The translations under genes and the position numbers were made by a program. A stretch of 64,000 nucleotides of DNA from Erythrobacter sp. (lineage in GTDB: Bacteria; Pseudomonadota; Alphaproteobacteria; Sphingomonadales; Sphingomonadaceae): assembly GCF_011765465.1 (NCBI RefSeq), contig NZ_CP050265.1:1550001-1614000 (forward strand), given 5' to 3'. Below, in pieces: positions 37,002-45,324 of this stretch. The notes under the pieces were generated by a model. It was not told the origin of the DNA. It did no database searches and saw only the letters and a list, made by a program, of their open reading frames with translations. Each line of letters starts with the position of its first letter. Position 1 is the stretch's first letter.

Positions 37002-38600
37002 TCAGATGGTGATGTCGGCCGGACGGTTCTTGCGCAGCCAGCCCGCGACCCACATCCGGGTCAGCGGCAGCGCGGTGAAGACCGAGGTGAACAGGCCGAG
37101 GATCAGCACGACGGCAAAGCCGCGGATCGGGCCGGAGCCGAACAGGCCGAGCAGCACGGCCGAGATGAAATTGGTGATGTTCGCATCATAGATCGCGCGG
37201 CTCGCTTCCTTGTAGCCGGTCTCGACCGCGGTGACGACCTTGCGCCCGCGCTTGCGCTCCTCGCGGATGCGTTCGTTGATGAGCACGTTGGCATCGACCG
37301 CCGCGCCGACGGTCAGCACGAAGCCCGCGATGCCCGGCAGGGTCAGCGTGGTGTTGAGGATCGCCATGATGCCGAGCAGCATGGCCACGTTGAACACCAG
37401 AGCGATCGTCGCATAAACGCCGAAACGGCCATAGGTCGCGATCATCAGCGCGATCACGGCGAGGCTGCCGATCAGCATCGCGATCATCCCGCGCCGGATC
37501 GAATCCGCGCCGAGATCGGGGCCGACCGTGCGTTCCTCGATCACCGTGAGTTCGAGTGGAAGCGCGCCCGAATTGAGCGAGATCGCAAGCTGGTTCGCGC
37601 TCTCGGCGGTGAAATTGCCCGAGATCTGCGCTCGACCACCGAGGATACGCTCGCGGAAATAGGGCGCCGAAATCACTTCGCCGTCGAGGATGATCGCGAA
37701 ACGCTCGCCGACATTTTCAGTCGAAAGCTTGGCAAAGCGCGCGCCGCCCTGCGCGTCGAAAGTGATGTCGACGACGTTCTCGTTGGTCTGCGGATCGACC
37801 CCGGCCTGCGCGTTGGTCAGGCTGTCGCCGCGGATACCGCCGAGCCGCTCGACCGCTTCGAACTGGCCTGCGAAATCCGTGCCCGGCGCATAGGGCACGA
37901 TCTGGCTGCCCGGAGGCGCGATGCCGGCCTGCACGTTGCTCGGCAGGGCATCCTTGTCGACCAGCTTGAACTCGAGCTTGGCGGTCTGGCCGAGCAGGCT
38001 CTTGAGCGCTTCGGGATCCTCGAGGCCGGGCACCTGGACCACGATGCGGGTGTCGCCCTGGCGAATAATGGTCGGCTCGCGCGTGCCGAGCGCGTCGATC
38101 CGGCGCCGCACGACGTCGGTCGCGCTCTCCATCGCATCGTTCAGCCGTTCCTCGATCCCGCTGGTCGTGGGGCTCAGCACCATGCGCTGGCCGTCGACCA
38201 CTTCGAGATCCCACAGGCGGGTGAGGCCATCACCCATGATTTCCGGTTCGAGCAGCGAGCGCGCCCGGTCGATGTCGGACGGGTCGGACAGCATGAAGGA
38301 AAGCTGCCCGTCGCGGGTCGAAACGTCGCCGATGCGGATGCGCGGGTCGGCGTTGCGCATGACCCGGCGGACCGTCTCTTCCATGTTTTCGAGCTGCTGC
38401 GCGCGCACGTCCTCGGCCCGGCCTTCGAGCAGGAGGTGCGAGCCGCCCGCAAGGTCGAGCCCGAGATTGACCATCGGGTCGGGCAGCGCATCGGGCCAGT
38501 CGTAACCGGCCGAACTGACAAGCGACGGCAGCGCCGCGATCACGGCCGCGAGGGTGATCCCCCACAGCATGAGTTTCTTCCAGAAAGGGAAATCGAGCAT
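37002..38600 (-). CDS. secD: Protein translocase subunit SecD
   Basis: A 532-residue inner-membrane partner of SecF with one N-terminal helix, a large periplasmic region containing GLDLAGGSHLLLEG near residue 43 and the D-x-R motif region, and five C-terminal helices including TLTLPGIAGFVLTVGAAVDANVL. The ATG at 38598-38600 was chosen over the longer open frame because MLDFPFWKKLMLW is the family opening. Middle gene of yajC-secD-secF. Confidence 0.97.
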   Translation of the reverse strand: MLDFPFWKKLMLWGITLAAVIAALPSLVSSAGYDWPDALPDPMVNLGLDLAGGSHLLLEGRAEDVRAQQLENMEETVRRVMRNADPRIRIGDVSTRDGQLSFMLSDPSDIDRARSLLEPEIMGDGLTRLWDLEVVDGQRMVLSPTTSGIEERLNDAMESATDVVRRRIDALGTREPTIIRQGDTRIVVQVPGLEDPEALKSLLGQTAKLEFKLVDKDALPSNVQAGIAPPGSQIVPYAPGTDFAGQFEAVERLGGIRGDSLTNAQAGVDPQTNENVVDITFDAQGGARFAKLSTENVGERFAIILDGEVISAPYFRERILGGRAQISGNFTAESANQLAISLNSGALPLELTVIEERTVGPDLGADSIRRGMIAMLIGSLAVIALMIATYGRFGVYATIALVFNVAMLLGIMAILNTTLTLPGIAGFVLTVGAAVDANVLINERIREERKRGRKVVTAVETGYKEASRAIYDANITNFISAVLLGLFGSGPIRGFAVVLILGLFTSVFTALPLTRMWVAGWLRKNRPADITI

Positions 38601-38662
38601 TGCCGCTGGTCTTGCCTTGGTCTCTTGTCGTCGGTCGGCCGGAGACGTGCCCCGGGGCGGGG

Positions 38663-38986
38663 TCAGTCGTTCGCGGCGCTGCCGCCGGGCGGGATGATGT
38701 CGCCGATGGTCGACTTGACCGCCTTCACCCGCACGCCCTGCGCGAGTTCGATGTCGGCGTAGGTATCGTCCACCTTGACCACCTTGCCCACGAGCCCGCC
38801 GGCAGTGACGACCTGGTCGCCCTTCTTGAGGCCGCCGATCTTTGCCTGGTGCTCCTTCTGCCGCTTCATCTGGGGGCGGATGATGAGGAACCAGAAGATG
38901 AGGACCATGCCGACGATCGGCAGGAGGTTGATCCATGCCGGCGGCGCATCGGCAGCCCCGGCGCCTGCGGCGAGAATGTCAATCAT
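38663..38986 (-). CDS. yajC: Preprotein translocase subunit YajC
   Basis: A 107-residue single-pass membrane protein of the SecDF-YajC complex. The helix INLLPIVGMVLIFWFLIIRP is followed by the conserved cytoplasmic part QMKRQKEHQAKIGGLKKGDQ and VVTAGGLVGKVVKVDD. The ATG at 38984-38986 is the start; a TTG two codons upstream is in frame but less likely. Confidence 0.96.
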   Translation of the reverse strand: MIDILAAGAGAADAPPAWINLLPIVGMVLIFWFLIIRPQMKRQKEHQAKIGGLKKGDQVVTAGGLVGKVVKVDDTYADIELAQGVRVKAVKSTIGDIIPPGGSAAND

Positions 38987-39000
38987 GGTCAAAGAACCCG

Positions 39001-39309
39001 TCAGAATGTGTCTATCGATCCCGGCGATCCGAGCCGGCCAAGCACCCGATCGGGTATCAGCCGCGGCTCGCCGCCGTCATAGGTGGGCGCGGTTAGCAGC
39101 AATGCAAGCGCCCGGCAATCGGTGGGTCGCCTTGCAAGCGGCAGACCTCCCTCCCCGCCTCCCCGCCCGGCCACCAATGGTACCGATATCCTGTGGTGGT
39201 CGGGCGGGGAGGCGGAGCGGGAGGTCCGCATCGCGCGGCTGCGCGATCGACAACAAGGACGCTTGCCAGCACGGGATGCCCGCCCTATAGCGCGCGCCTC
39301 CACTGGTTC
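39001..39309. other. 309-base non-coding region upstream of yajC
   Basis: No gene with codon-like constraint is seen here; short open frames on both strands read through a large inverted repeat and have no recognisable product. The region holds the inverted repeat at 39144-39226 and presumably the promoters of the yajC operon and of tRNA-Pro, though no clear hexamers could be assigned. Confidence 0.6.
39144..39226. repeat. 33-bp imperfect inverted repeat (MITE-like or hairpin element)
   Basis: Arms 39144-39176 and 39194-39226 are 33 bases long and match as inverted repeats with three differences. They begin GACCTCCC and end at the 17-base centre, which itself contains palindromic GGTACC and GATATC sites. 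The hairpin is far longer than a terminator and has no T tract. Confidence 0.85.
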
Positions 39310-39386
39310 CGGGACGTAGCGCAGTCTGGTAGCGCATCACACTGGGGGTGTGGGGGTCGCTGGTTCGAATCCAGTCGTCCCGACCA
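39310..39386 (+). tRNA. tRNA-Pro (GGG)
   Basis: A complete 77-base cloverleaf: acceptor CGGGACG/CGTCCCG, D-arm GCGC, anticodon stem TCACA/TGTGG with loop CTGGGGG (anticodon GGG), T-arm GCTGGTTCGAATCCAGT, discriminator A and encoded CCA. A second tRNA-Pro with TGG anticodon lies at 58863. Confidence 0.97.
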
Positions 39387-39432
39387 GTGGAAATCCCCTT
39401 GCCGAGCCGCCCGTTCGCGCCGCTTTGCGCTG

Positions 39433-41331
39433 TCAGCCCTTGTCGCGCGGGAGCGGCAGGGCGATCGTGCAATGCACCCCGTCCGGACCGAATTCGAGGC
39501 TGGTGCGCGCGCCGAGCTGGTAGGGCAGCGCGTTCTCGATCAGATCGCGCCCATCGCCCGCACGCCTATCGCCTTCGCTTTCGGCCGGGATGGACACTCC
39601 GCTCTCGCGCCAGTCGATGTTCAGCCACCGCTTCCGGTCCTCGCCGCGCCTCTCGACCGACCAGCGCACCGCGAGCCGCGCGCCTTCCTCGCCGAGAGCG
39701 CCGTATTTGAGCGCATTGGTGGCGAGCTCGTGCAGCGCGAGCGCCAGCGTCTGCACCGTCGCCGAGCGCAGCTTCACGCCGCGCGGGCCGTCGAGGCGGA
39801 CCTGCGCCTGGGCCGCATCGCCGTTAAGCGCGGCGATTTCGCTCGCGATCAGTTCGTCGAAGGCGATCCGGTCCTCCGATCCGAGGCGGGAGAGCATTCC
39901 CTGCACCCGCGCCATCGCATCGAGCCGGGCGCGGAATTTCGCTTCGAATCCGGCGAGCGAGGCGGAGCCGCGCACGGTCCGGTCGGCCATCGCCTTGACC
40001 ACGCCGATAAGGTTGCGCGTGCGGTGCTGCAATTCGGCCACCATGATGCCGAGCCGGTCCTGCATCTCGCGCGCTTCGGTGTAATCGACCATCGCCCCGA
40101 CCATGCGCACCGGCTGTCCCTCGTCGCCGAAGAAAAAGCGCCCATTGCCCTGCAGCCAGCGGATCGTCCCGTCGGGATGGATCACCCGGAATTCGCAGGA
40201 ATAGTCCTCGCCGGTCTCCATCGCCCGGCGCAGTTCCCCGTCGGCGCGGGCGCGGTCGTCCTCGTGGATGCTTTCGATCCACGCCTCGTAGCTCGGCTCG
40301 ACCTCGCCCGGTTCGTAGCCGTACATTTTCCAGTGCTCGTTCGACCAGACGACCGTGTCGGCCCTCACGTCCCAGTCCCACAACCCGACCTTGCCGACTT
40401 CGACCGCGCTGCGCAGCCACTCCTCGCTCTTCCTGATCCGCTCGCGCGCCTCGCGCCGCCTCGTCGCATCGCGCCACAGCACGGCGAGCGATCCGTCGGC
40501 CACGGGAAAAGCCCGCGTATCGAGCCAGATGTCCGATCCTTCAGGCCGGTGTTCGAGCGCCAGCGGCACCCGCTCGTCCATCGCGCGTTCAAGCATCCGC
40601 CCGAGTTCCGATCCCTTCGCTTGCGGATAGACCTCCCAGAAGGAGCGGCCGATCGGGTCGCCGGACACCGGCGGGGAGAGCTTGCGATTGTCTTCGAGGA
40701 TGGTGAAATCGGGCGCGAGCAGGCCGAAGCCTTCCTCGATCCCATCGACCACTCGGCGCAGGCGATCGTTGCGCTCGGCGAGGCGGCGCCGCGCCTCTTC
40801 GCGCTCGACAACGACGAGCATCCGGTCGACGACCGGGCCGAGGACCATGGCATAGGTCATCAGGAACTCGATGTCGTCGCGGTCGAATTCGCGCGGTTCG
40901 CGCGCATCCACCTGGAGAACGCCCCAAGCTCGGCGCCCGGTCAGGAAGATCGGCACGTTGACGAGCGCGATGACCCCGTGATCGCGCAGGAATGCGGGGA
41001 AATGAAAGCGCGTCTCGGCAGCGATGTCATTGGTAATGACGGGAGCCGCCCGGGCGATGGCATAGGCCTCGGAAGACCTTTCCGACAGGCTGATCCGCTC
41101 CTTGCCGACGATACCCTCGTTCCACCCGATCCCGGCCCGCACGAAGCCCGATGCACGTTCGGGCTCGATCTGGATGACCTTGGCGAGATCGGTGTCGAGC
41201 GCCTCGGCGATCAGGCGGCAGCCTTCGGTCAGGATCTTGTCGAGTTCCCCATGCCCTTCATGATCGAGCACGAATTCCCCGAAATTCGCCAGCACACGCT
41301 GGCGTCTCATCATTTCGCTGCGGTCGGCCAA
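39433..41331 (-). CDS. GAF-PAS-PAS sensor kinase of the HWE/HisKA_2 type
   Basis: A 632-residue soluble histidine kinase. An N-terminal GAF domain (about 15-175) is followed by two PAS domains (about 190-300 and 305-425; the second has LWDWDVRADTVVWSNEHWKM and a PAC-like FRVIHPDGTIRWLQGNGRF). The kinase core is HWE-like: His436 in AELQHRTRNLIGVV, HELATNALKYGAL and the WRESGV motif with the diagnostic W-x-E. Such kinases often act in the alphaproteobacterial general stress response or light sensing. The first PAS has no obvious LOV cysteine. No response regulator adjoins it, so its partner is elsewhere. Confidence 0.9.
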   Translation of the reverse strand: MADRSEMMRRQRVLANFGEFVLDHEGHGELDKILTEGCRLIAEALDTDLAKVIQIEPERASGFVRAGIGWNEGIVGKERISLSERSSEAYAIARAAPVITNDIAAETRFHFPAFLRDHGVIALVNVPIFLTGRRAWGVLQVDAREPREFDRDDIEFLMTYAMVLGPVVDRMLVVVEREEARRRLAERNDRLRRVVDGIEEGFGLLAPDFTILEDNRKLSPPVSGDPIGRSFWEVYPQAKGSELGRMLERAMDERVPLALEHRPEGSDIWLDTRAFPVADGSLAVLWRDATRRREARERIRKSEEWLRSAVEVGKVGLWDWDVRADTVVWSNEHWKMYGYEPGEVEPSYEAWIESIHEDDRARADGELRRAMETGEDYSCEFRVIHPDGTIRWLQGNGRFFFGDEGQPVRMVGAMVDYTEAREMQDRLGIMVAELQHRTRNLIGVVKAMADRTVRGSASLAGFEAKFRARLDAMARVQGMLSRLGSEDRIAFDELIASEIAALNGDAAQAQVRLDGPRGVKLRSATVQTLALALHELATNALKYGALGEEGARLAVRWSVERRGEDRKRWLNIDWRESGVSIPAESEGDRRAGDGRDLIENALPYQLGARTSLEFGPDGVHCTIALPLPRDKG

Positions 41332-41445
41332 TTATCTCCTGCCCGGGCTTGCCTTGTCATTGATGGGACAGGCGAATCCGGGCGGCGCGCCTCTCCTCCC
41401 CGGGCGCAAGGTGACGAATCACCCGCGGCGAGACAACCACATGGG

Positions 41446-42444
41446 CTAGCCCACGACGCGCTCGATCAGCCAGAAGCTGCCGATCGTCCCGATGGCATAA
41501 GCGGCAAGACGCATTGCGCCCGGCTCCGCGCGCGGGGCGGCGCGGGCGAGGATCGCGAGCAGGCCGAGCAGCGCGCCGACGATCACGAGCTGGCCCGCCT
41601 CGACCCCGATGTTGAAGGCGAACAGCGCCGGGACGCTCTCGCCGGGCGGCAGGCCGATCTCGGCGAGCGCACCGGCGAAACCGAAGCCGTGGACGAGCCC
41701 GAAGCCGAGCGCGACCAGCCACGGAAGGCGGCGCGTCAGGCTGCGGCGCTCGGGGTCACGCAGGACGATGGCGACCTCGACGGCAAGAAACACGATCGAC
41801 AGCGCGATGAGCGCCTCGACCGGGCGGCTCGGCAGGCCGGCATGGCCGAGCGTCGTCGCCACCAGCGTGGCCGAATGGCCGAGCGTGAAGGCGGTCGCCG
41901 CCCACGCGATCCGGCGCGCGTCGCGCACCAGCAGGACGAGAGCGACGACGAACAGCAAGTGGTCCCAGCCGAACAGGATGTGCTCGGCCCCGATCACGAA
42001 GTAATCGGCCAGCACCTGTGCGCGGTCCGGTTCGGCAAGGATCGCGGCGGTGGGTGCGGCTGCGGTCAGGCGAAAGCTCTGCGCCGGGCGGTCCAGCGGC
42101 AAGAACCGGGCGATGGCATCGGCGTTCCCCGTCAATGCGTCCAGCCCGAACTTCTGCCCGGCAAGCGGCGCTTCGCAGGCGAGTTCGACCCGGCCGATCA
42201 AGGCCAGCGGCTCGGCCCGGCGCACCGGCTCGGCGGTCTCGCGGCAGGTCTCCGGCACGACCGGGCGGGCGAGCGGCACGGACTCGCTGCGCGAGGCGGC
42301 CACGGGGAGCCTGTATTCGAGAACGAATTGCCCCGACTCGCGCTCGGCGAGTTCGACCACCGCCGGCCGCAGCTCGTCCGCCGCGAGCGGCGCGGCGAGG
42401 AGCGCGGCGAGCAGCGCGGTGAGGAACCGCAGCGCGCCCCTCAC
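41446..42444 (-). CDS. HupE/UreJ-family membrane protein
   Basis: A 332-residue product with a signal peptide, a periplasmic N-terminal domain of about 140 residues and a C-terminal membrane domain of 6-7 helices with the His-rich HupE/UreJ motifs FGWDHLLFVVAL, FTLGHSATL and LVHGFGFAG. HupE/UreJ proteins are linked to nickel or cobalt uptake, but members with a periplasmic extension, like this one, are uncharacterised. It starts at a GTG overlapping the PPIase stop (GTGA, 42441-42444) and is the last gene of a coupled trio. No hydrogenase or urease genes are nearby. Confidence 0.88.
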   Translation of the reverse strand: MRGALRFLTALLAALLAAPLAADELRPAVVELAERESGQFVLEYRLPVAASRSESVPLARPVVPETCRETAEPVRRAEPLALIGRVELACEAPLAGQKFGLDALTGNADAIARFLPLDRPAQSFRLTAAAPTAAILAEPDRAQVLADYFVIGAEHILFGWDHLLFVVALVLLVRDARRIAWAATAFTLGHSATLVATTLGHAGLPSRPVEALIALSIVFLAVEVAIVLRDPERRSLTRRLPWLVALGFGLVHGFGFAGALAEIGLPPGESVPALFAFNIGVEAGQLVIVGALLGLLAILARAAPRAEPGAMRLAAYAIGTIGSFWLIERVVG

Positions 42445-43238
42445 CGGTCGATCCGCACGCGGTAGGCGCTTCGCAGGATGGCGTAGGCGCGCTCCTCGCG
42501 CGCGGCGATCTCGGCGCTGCGCCAGTCGTTCACCACCTTCTGCCGCGCATCCGCGAAGCTTTCCGGGGCCGGCTCGCGCGCCTCGATCCGCACGAGATGC
42601 CAGCCGAGCCCCGAGGCGATCGGTCCCTGCCAGCCCGTCCCCGGCGCAAGTCCCTCCAGCGCCGCCGCGAAATCCTTACCGAAGCGCGCGGCGACCTCGT
42701 CGGCGCGCGCCCGCTCCATCCGGGCGGGAAGATTCGCGCTGCGCCCGCGCGCGCCCACGCTGCCCGGGTCGGACAGCGCCTCCTGCGCCGCCGCGCGCGC
42801 GTCGAAGAACGCCTGGCGGAAGGTGACCCGCGGCTCGCCCGCATAGCGCTCGCGGTTCTCCTCGAAGAAGGCGCGAAGCTCCGCCTCGTCGGGCTCAGCC
42901 GTTTCCGCCGCCGCGCTTGCCGTCATGTCCATCTTCGCCACCAGCCGCTGGCGCACCACCGCATCGCCCTCGTCGAGGCCGAGCCGCAGCGCCTCGCGGT
43001 AAAGGATTTCCTCGCGCACATATTGCTCGATCCGCTTGTCGAGCTCGGCATCGGTCGGCGCGCGGCCCATGACCCGCTCGAAGCCGAGCGCCAGCTCCGC
43101 CTGCCGGGCATCATCGACCTCGACCAGCCGCGAGGACGGATCGACCGGCTCGCCGCCCCATGTCAGGGCGACATAAAGAACGAAGCCGAGAGCGAGGAAA
43201 TGGATCAGCGGTTCGCGCGTCCAGCCGGGCAATGTCAC
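42441..43238 (-). CDS. Membrane-anchored peptidyl-prolyl cis-trans isomerase (PpiC/parvulin-like)
   Basis: A 265-residue protein with an N-terminal membrane anchor (EPLIHFLALGFVLYVALTWGG) and a periplasmic part: a SurA-type helical region (ELDKRIEQYVREEILYREAL) followed by a parvulin-like domain ending in GLGWHLVRIEAREP. The region after TFRQAFFDARAAAQEAL lacks some usual parvulin residues, so it may act mainly as a chaperone. The GTG start at 43236-43238 overlaps the DUF3604 stop (GTGA), and its own stop overlaps the HupE start the same way. It probably helps fold or insert a partner protein of this trio. Confidence 0.85.
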   Translation of the reverse strand: MTLPGWTREPLIHFLALGFVLYVALTWGGEPVDPSSRLVEVDDARQAELALGFERVMGRAPTDAELDKRIEQYVREEILYREALRLGLDEGDAVVRQRLVAKMDMTASAAAETAEPDEAELRAFFEENRERYAGEPRVTFRQAFFDARAAAQEALSDPGSVGARGRSANLPARMERARADEVAARFGKDFAAALEGLAPGTGWQGPIASGLGWHLVRIEAREPAPESFADARQKVVNDWRSAEIAAREERAYAILRSAYRVRIDR

Positions 43239-45172
43239 CGCCCCGCGCCCCTTTCCGGCTTGAGCCAGATCGGCGAGGTATAGGCGCGCTCTTGCGCGAC
43301 GGCGTCGGCGAGCGCTTCTTCCGGCAGCTCGATCCCGAAGCGCACCGCATCGTAAAGCGTCCAGCGCGGGGTCGGGATCTCGAGCACGCGAACATAGTAA
43401 AATGCGCTTTCTCCAGGCGTGTAGTCGGGGTCGGTCCAGGTCGCGGTTAGTTCCGCCGCTCCGATCGTGTTGGTGTAGGTCGCCGTCTCGCGGTCGACCG
43501 TATCGCCCACTGCGGGAATCTCGCCGCCGCGGCGGGGGCGCTCGGCCATGTCGCTCCACACCACGTCATAGACCTTTTCGCGCAGCTCCCCGTCCGCACC
43601 GAGCCAGCCTTTCACCACCTGCACCCGGTCGAGATTGGCCCCGTCGGGATCCTTGAGCGCGCTGAGGAGAAAGCGCGGCGGACGGCCCTCGTCGACCAGT
43701 TCGCCGCCCATCGGCACACCGCGCGCATAGCCCGCGCGCACCCAGTCGCCGTTCCAGTCCTCGTCGGTGAAATCGAAGCCCGCGAACACCCGCACAGTCA
43801 TGCGCGGGCCGGTCGTCGCATAGACCTCGCGCCGGGCGAAGGCATCGAAGATTTCCGCCCGCGTGTTTCCCCGCGCCCAGGCCGCAGCATAGCCGCCCGC
43901 GAGATAGTGCCAGCCGAAGCGGCCCCGATCCGTCCCGAGGTTCTGCGACTGCAGCGCGCGCTCCTCGTAGGCCGGTTCGTTGCCGGTATGCTTGCCGAAG
44001 AAATTGTCCTCGTCCCCGGTGGCGAGCGCGGTGTGGCTGTCGGTCGATCCGACCATGCCGAAAGCATAGGGGTTCACGCCGAGCCGCTGTTCGAGCGAGA
44101 GCCCGCGCTTGAGCGCCTCGCGGACATAGGATCCGGCGAGCATTTCGGGCTCGGTCTTCTGCGTCAGCGGCAGGTTGCCCAATTCCCAGCCCTTCACGCC
44201 GAAGCCAGCCATCTCGTCATTGGGCGAGAGGAACGGATGGGTCTCGCTGTCGCCCTTGATCTGGGTGACCTCGACCACCGGCTCGGCCGCCGCGCGCCGG
44301 GCGGCGTATTCGGCGGTCATGGGCGAACCGTCAGGCATGGTGAGTTCGAACATCAGCCCGTTCGACAGGTTGGAATTGTGCGGGATGGCAAGGACGCGCC
44401 CGCCCGTCGCCTGTTCGTAAGCGGCCATGTAGTCCCACAACTGCTCGACCGCCGTGTCGACGCCGGGAAAGGGCATCACTTGCCGGGTCCTGTCGCTCCC
44501 GTCGCGGAACATGACGACGCGGTGGAGATTGTTGCCGTCCGGCATGGCGGTCCATTCGAACCCGGCGAGCGCGGTGAAGCGGCCCGGCTCGTTGTAGCGG
44601 TCGAGCAGGGACAATTGCGTGTTCCAGATGTCCTCGGCCCCCTCGCGCGCGGTTTCGGGATCGGAGAACGTCTCCGGCAGGGTGTCGTTCGCCGCCGCCG
44701 TGATCAGTTCGCCGATGGCGCGCTGCGATTGCTCCGGCCCCTCGTGCATCATGTCGTACCAGCGCAGCACGGTCTCGTCGCCGATCACCCATTTCACGTA
44801 CCAGCGCGGCGCGTCGTAAAGCCGCCGGGTCGCGCCGAGGCCGTCGGAATGGTCGGCAATCACGAGAAAATCGAGCGGCCGGGCGAGCCGCGCCTTCGCG
44901 CCGGTTGTTGCGGTCACTTCCTCGCCGCGGGCAAAGCGCAGCGCCTCTTCCGGGCCGAGCCGCACGCCGAAGCCGAAGGCGTCGATCGAATTGTCGGTGT
45001 GAAGGTGCGTGTCGCCCCAATAGGGCCGGTCGGGAAACTCGGCGAGTTCGATCGTGCCCTCACCGTCCCCCGCCTGCGCCGGATCTACCGCCGCCTGCTC
45101 CCCGCCGCATCCCGCAAGCCCGAGCGCCAGCGCGCAGGCCAGCGCGATGGATGAAAGACCCCTTGTCGCCAC
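43235..45172 (-). CDS. DUF3604 lipoprotein with a PHP-like metal site
   Basis: A 645-residue predicted lipoprotein (lipobox GLAGC, Cys22). The N-terminal half has the metal-binding pattern of PHP phosphoesterase-like proteins: GDTHLHTDNS (D54, H56, H58), VIADHSD (D107, H108), AIPHNSN and GSTDSHTA. This suggests a metal-dependent hydrolase acting in the periplasm, but no substrate is known for DUF3604. It heads a three-gene unit joined by overlapping stop/start codons. A TonB-plug outer-membrane protein gene is divergent, 152 bases away. Confidence 0.9.
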   Translation of the reverse strand: MATRGLSSIALACALALGLAGCGGEQAAVDPAQAGDGEGTIELAEFPDRPYWGDTHLHTDNSIDAFGFGVRLGPEEALRFARGEEVTATTGAKARLARPLDFLVIADHSDGLGATRRLYDAPRWYVKWVIGDETVLRWYDMMHEGPEQSQRAIGELITAAANDTLPETFSDPETAREGAEDIWNTQLSLLDRYNEPGRFTALAGFEWTAMPDGNNLHRVVMFRDGSDRTRQVMPFPGVDTAVEQLWDYMAAYEQATGGRVLAIPHNSNLSNGLMFELTMPDGSPMTAEYAARRAAAEPVVEVTQIKGDSETHPFLSPNDEMAGFGVKGWELGNLPLTQKTEPEMLAGSYVREALKRGLSLEQRLGVNPYAFGMVGSTDSHTALATGDEDNFFGKHTGNEPAYEERALQSQNLGTDRGRFGWHYLAGGYAAAWARGNTRAEIFDAFARREVYATTGPRMTVRVFAGFDFTDEDWNGDWVRAGYARGVPMGGELVDEGRPPRFLLSALKDPDGANLDRVQVVKGWLGADGELREKVYDVVWSDMAERPRRGGEIPAVGDTVDRETATYTNTIGAAELTATWTDPDYTPGESAFYYVRVLEIPTPRWTLYDAVRFGIELPEEALADAVAQERAYTSPIWLKPERGAGR

Positions 45173-45324
45173 TTTCCTCTCCCTCTTCCCGCCGCAAATT
45201 CACCGCGCATGGGCGGCGCGTCAAGCGGTTGACGCTCGCAGCGCGCAACTCCGGTCGTCCCGCCCGGTGGAGCATTCGTCGATTGGCGGTTTTCGTGTAT
45301 TGCCCGCCCCCGCAAGGGAATTTC

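Noticed and set aside
39001..39472. Short open frames on both strands between yajC and the sensor kinase
   Set aside because: They read through the inverted repeat and the tRNA-Pro gene, show no family similarity and no plausible ribosome binding site.
39193..42465. 1090-codon plus-strand open frame across the HWE kinase and HupE genes
   Set aside because: It crosses a tRNA gene and lies antisense to genes with clear kinase and HupE motifs.
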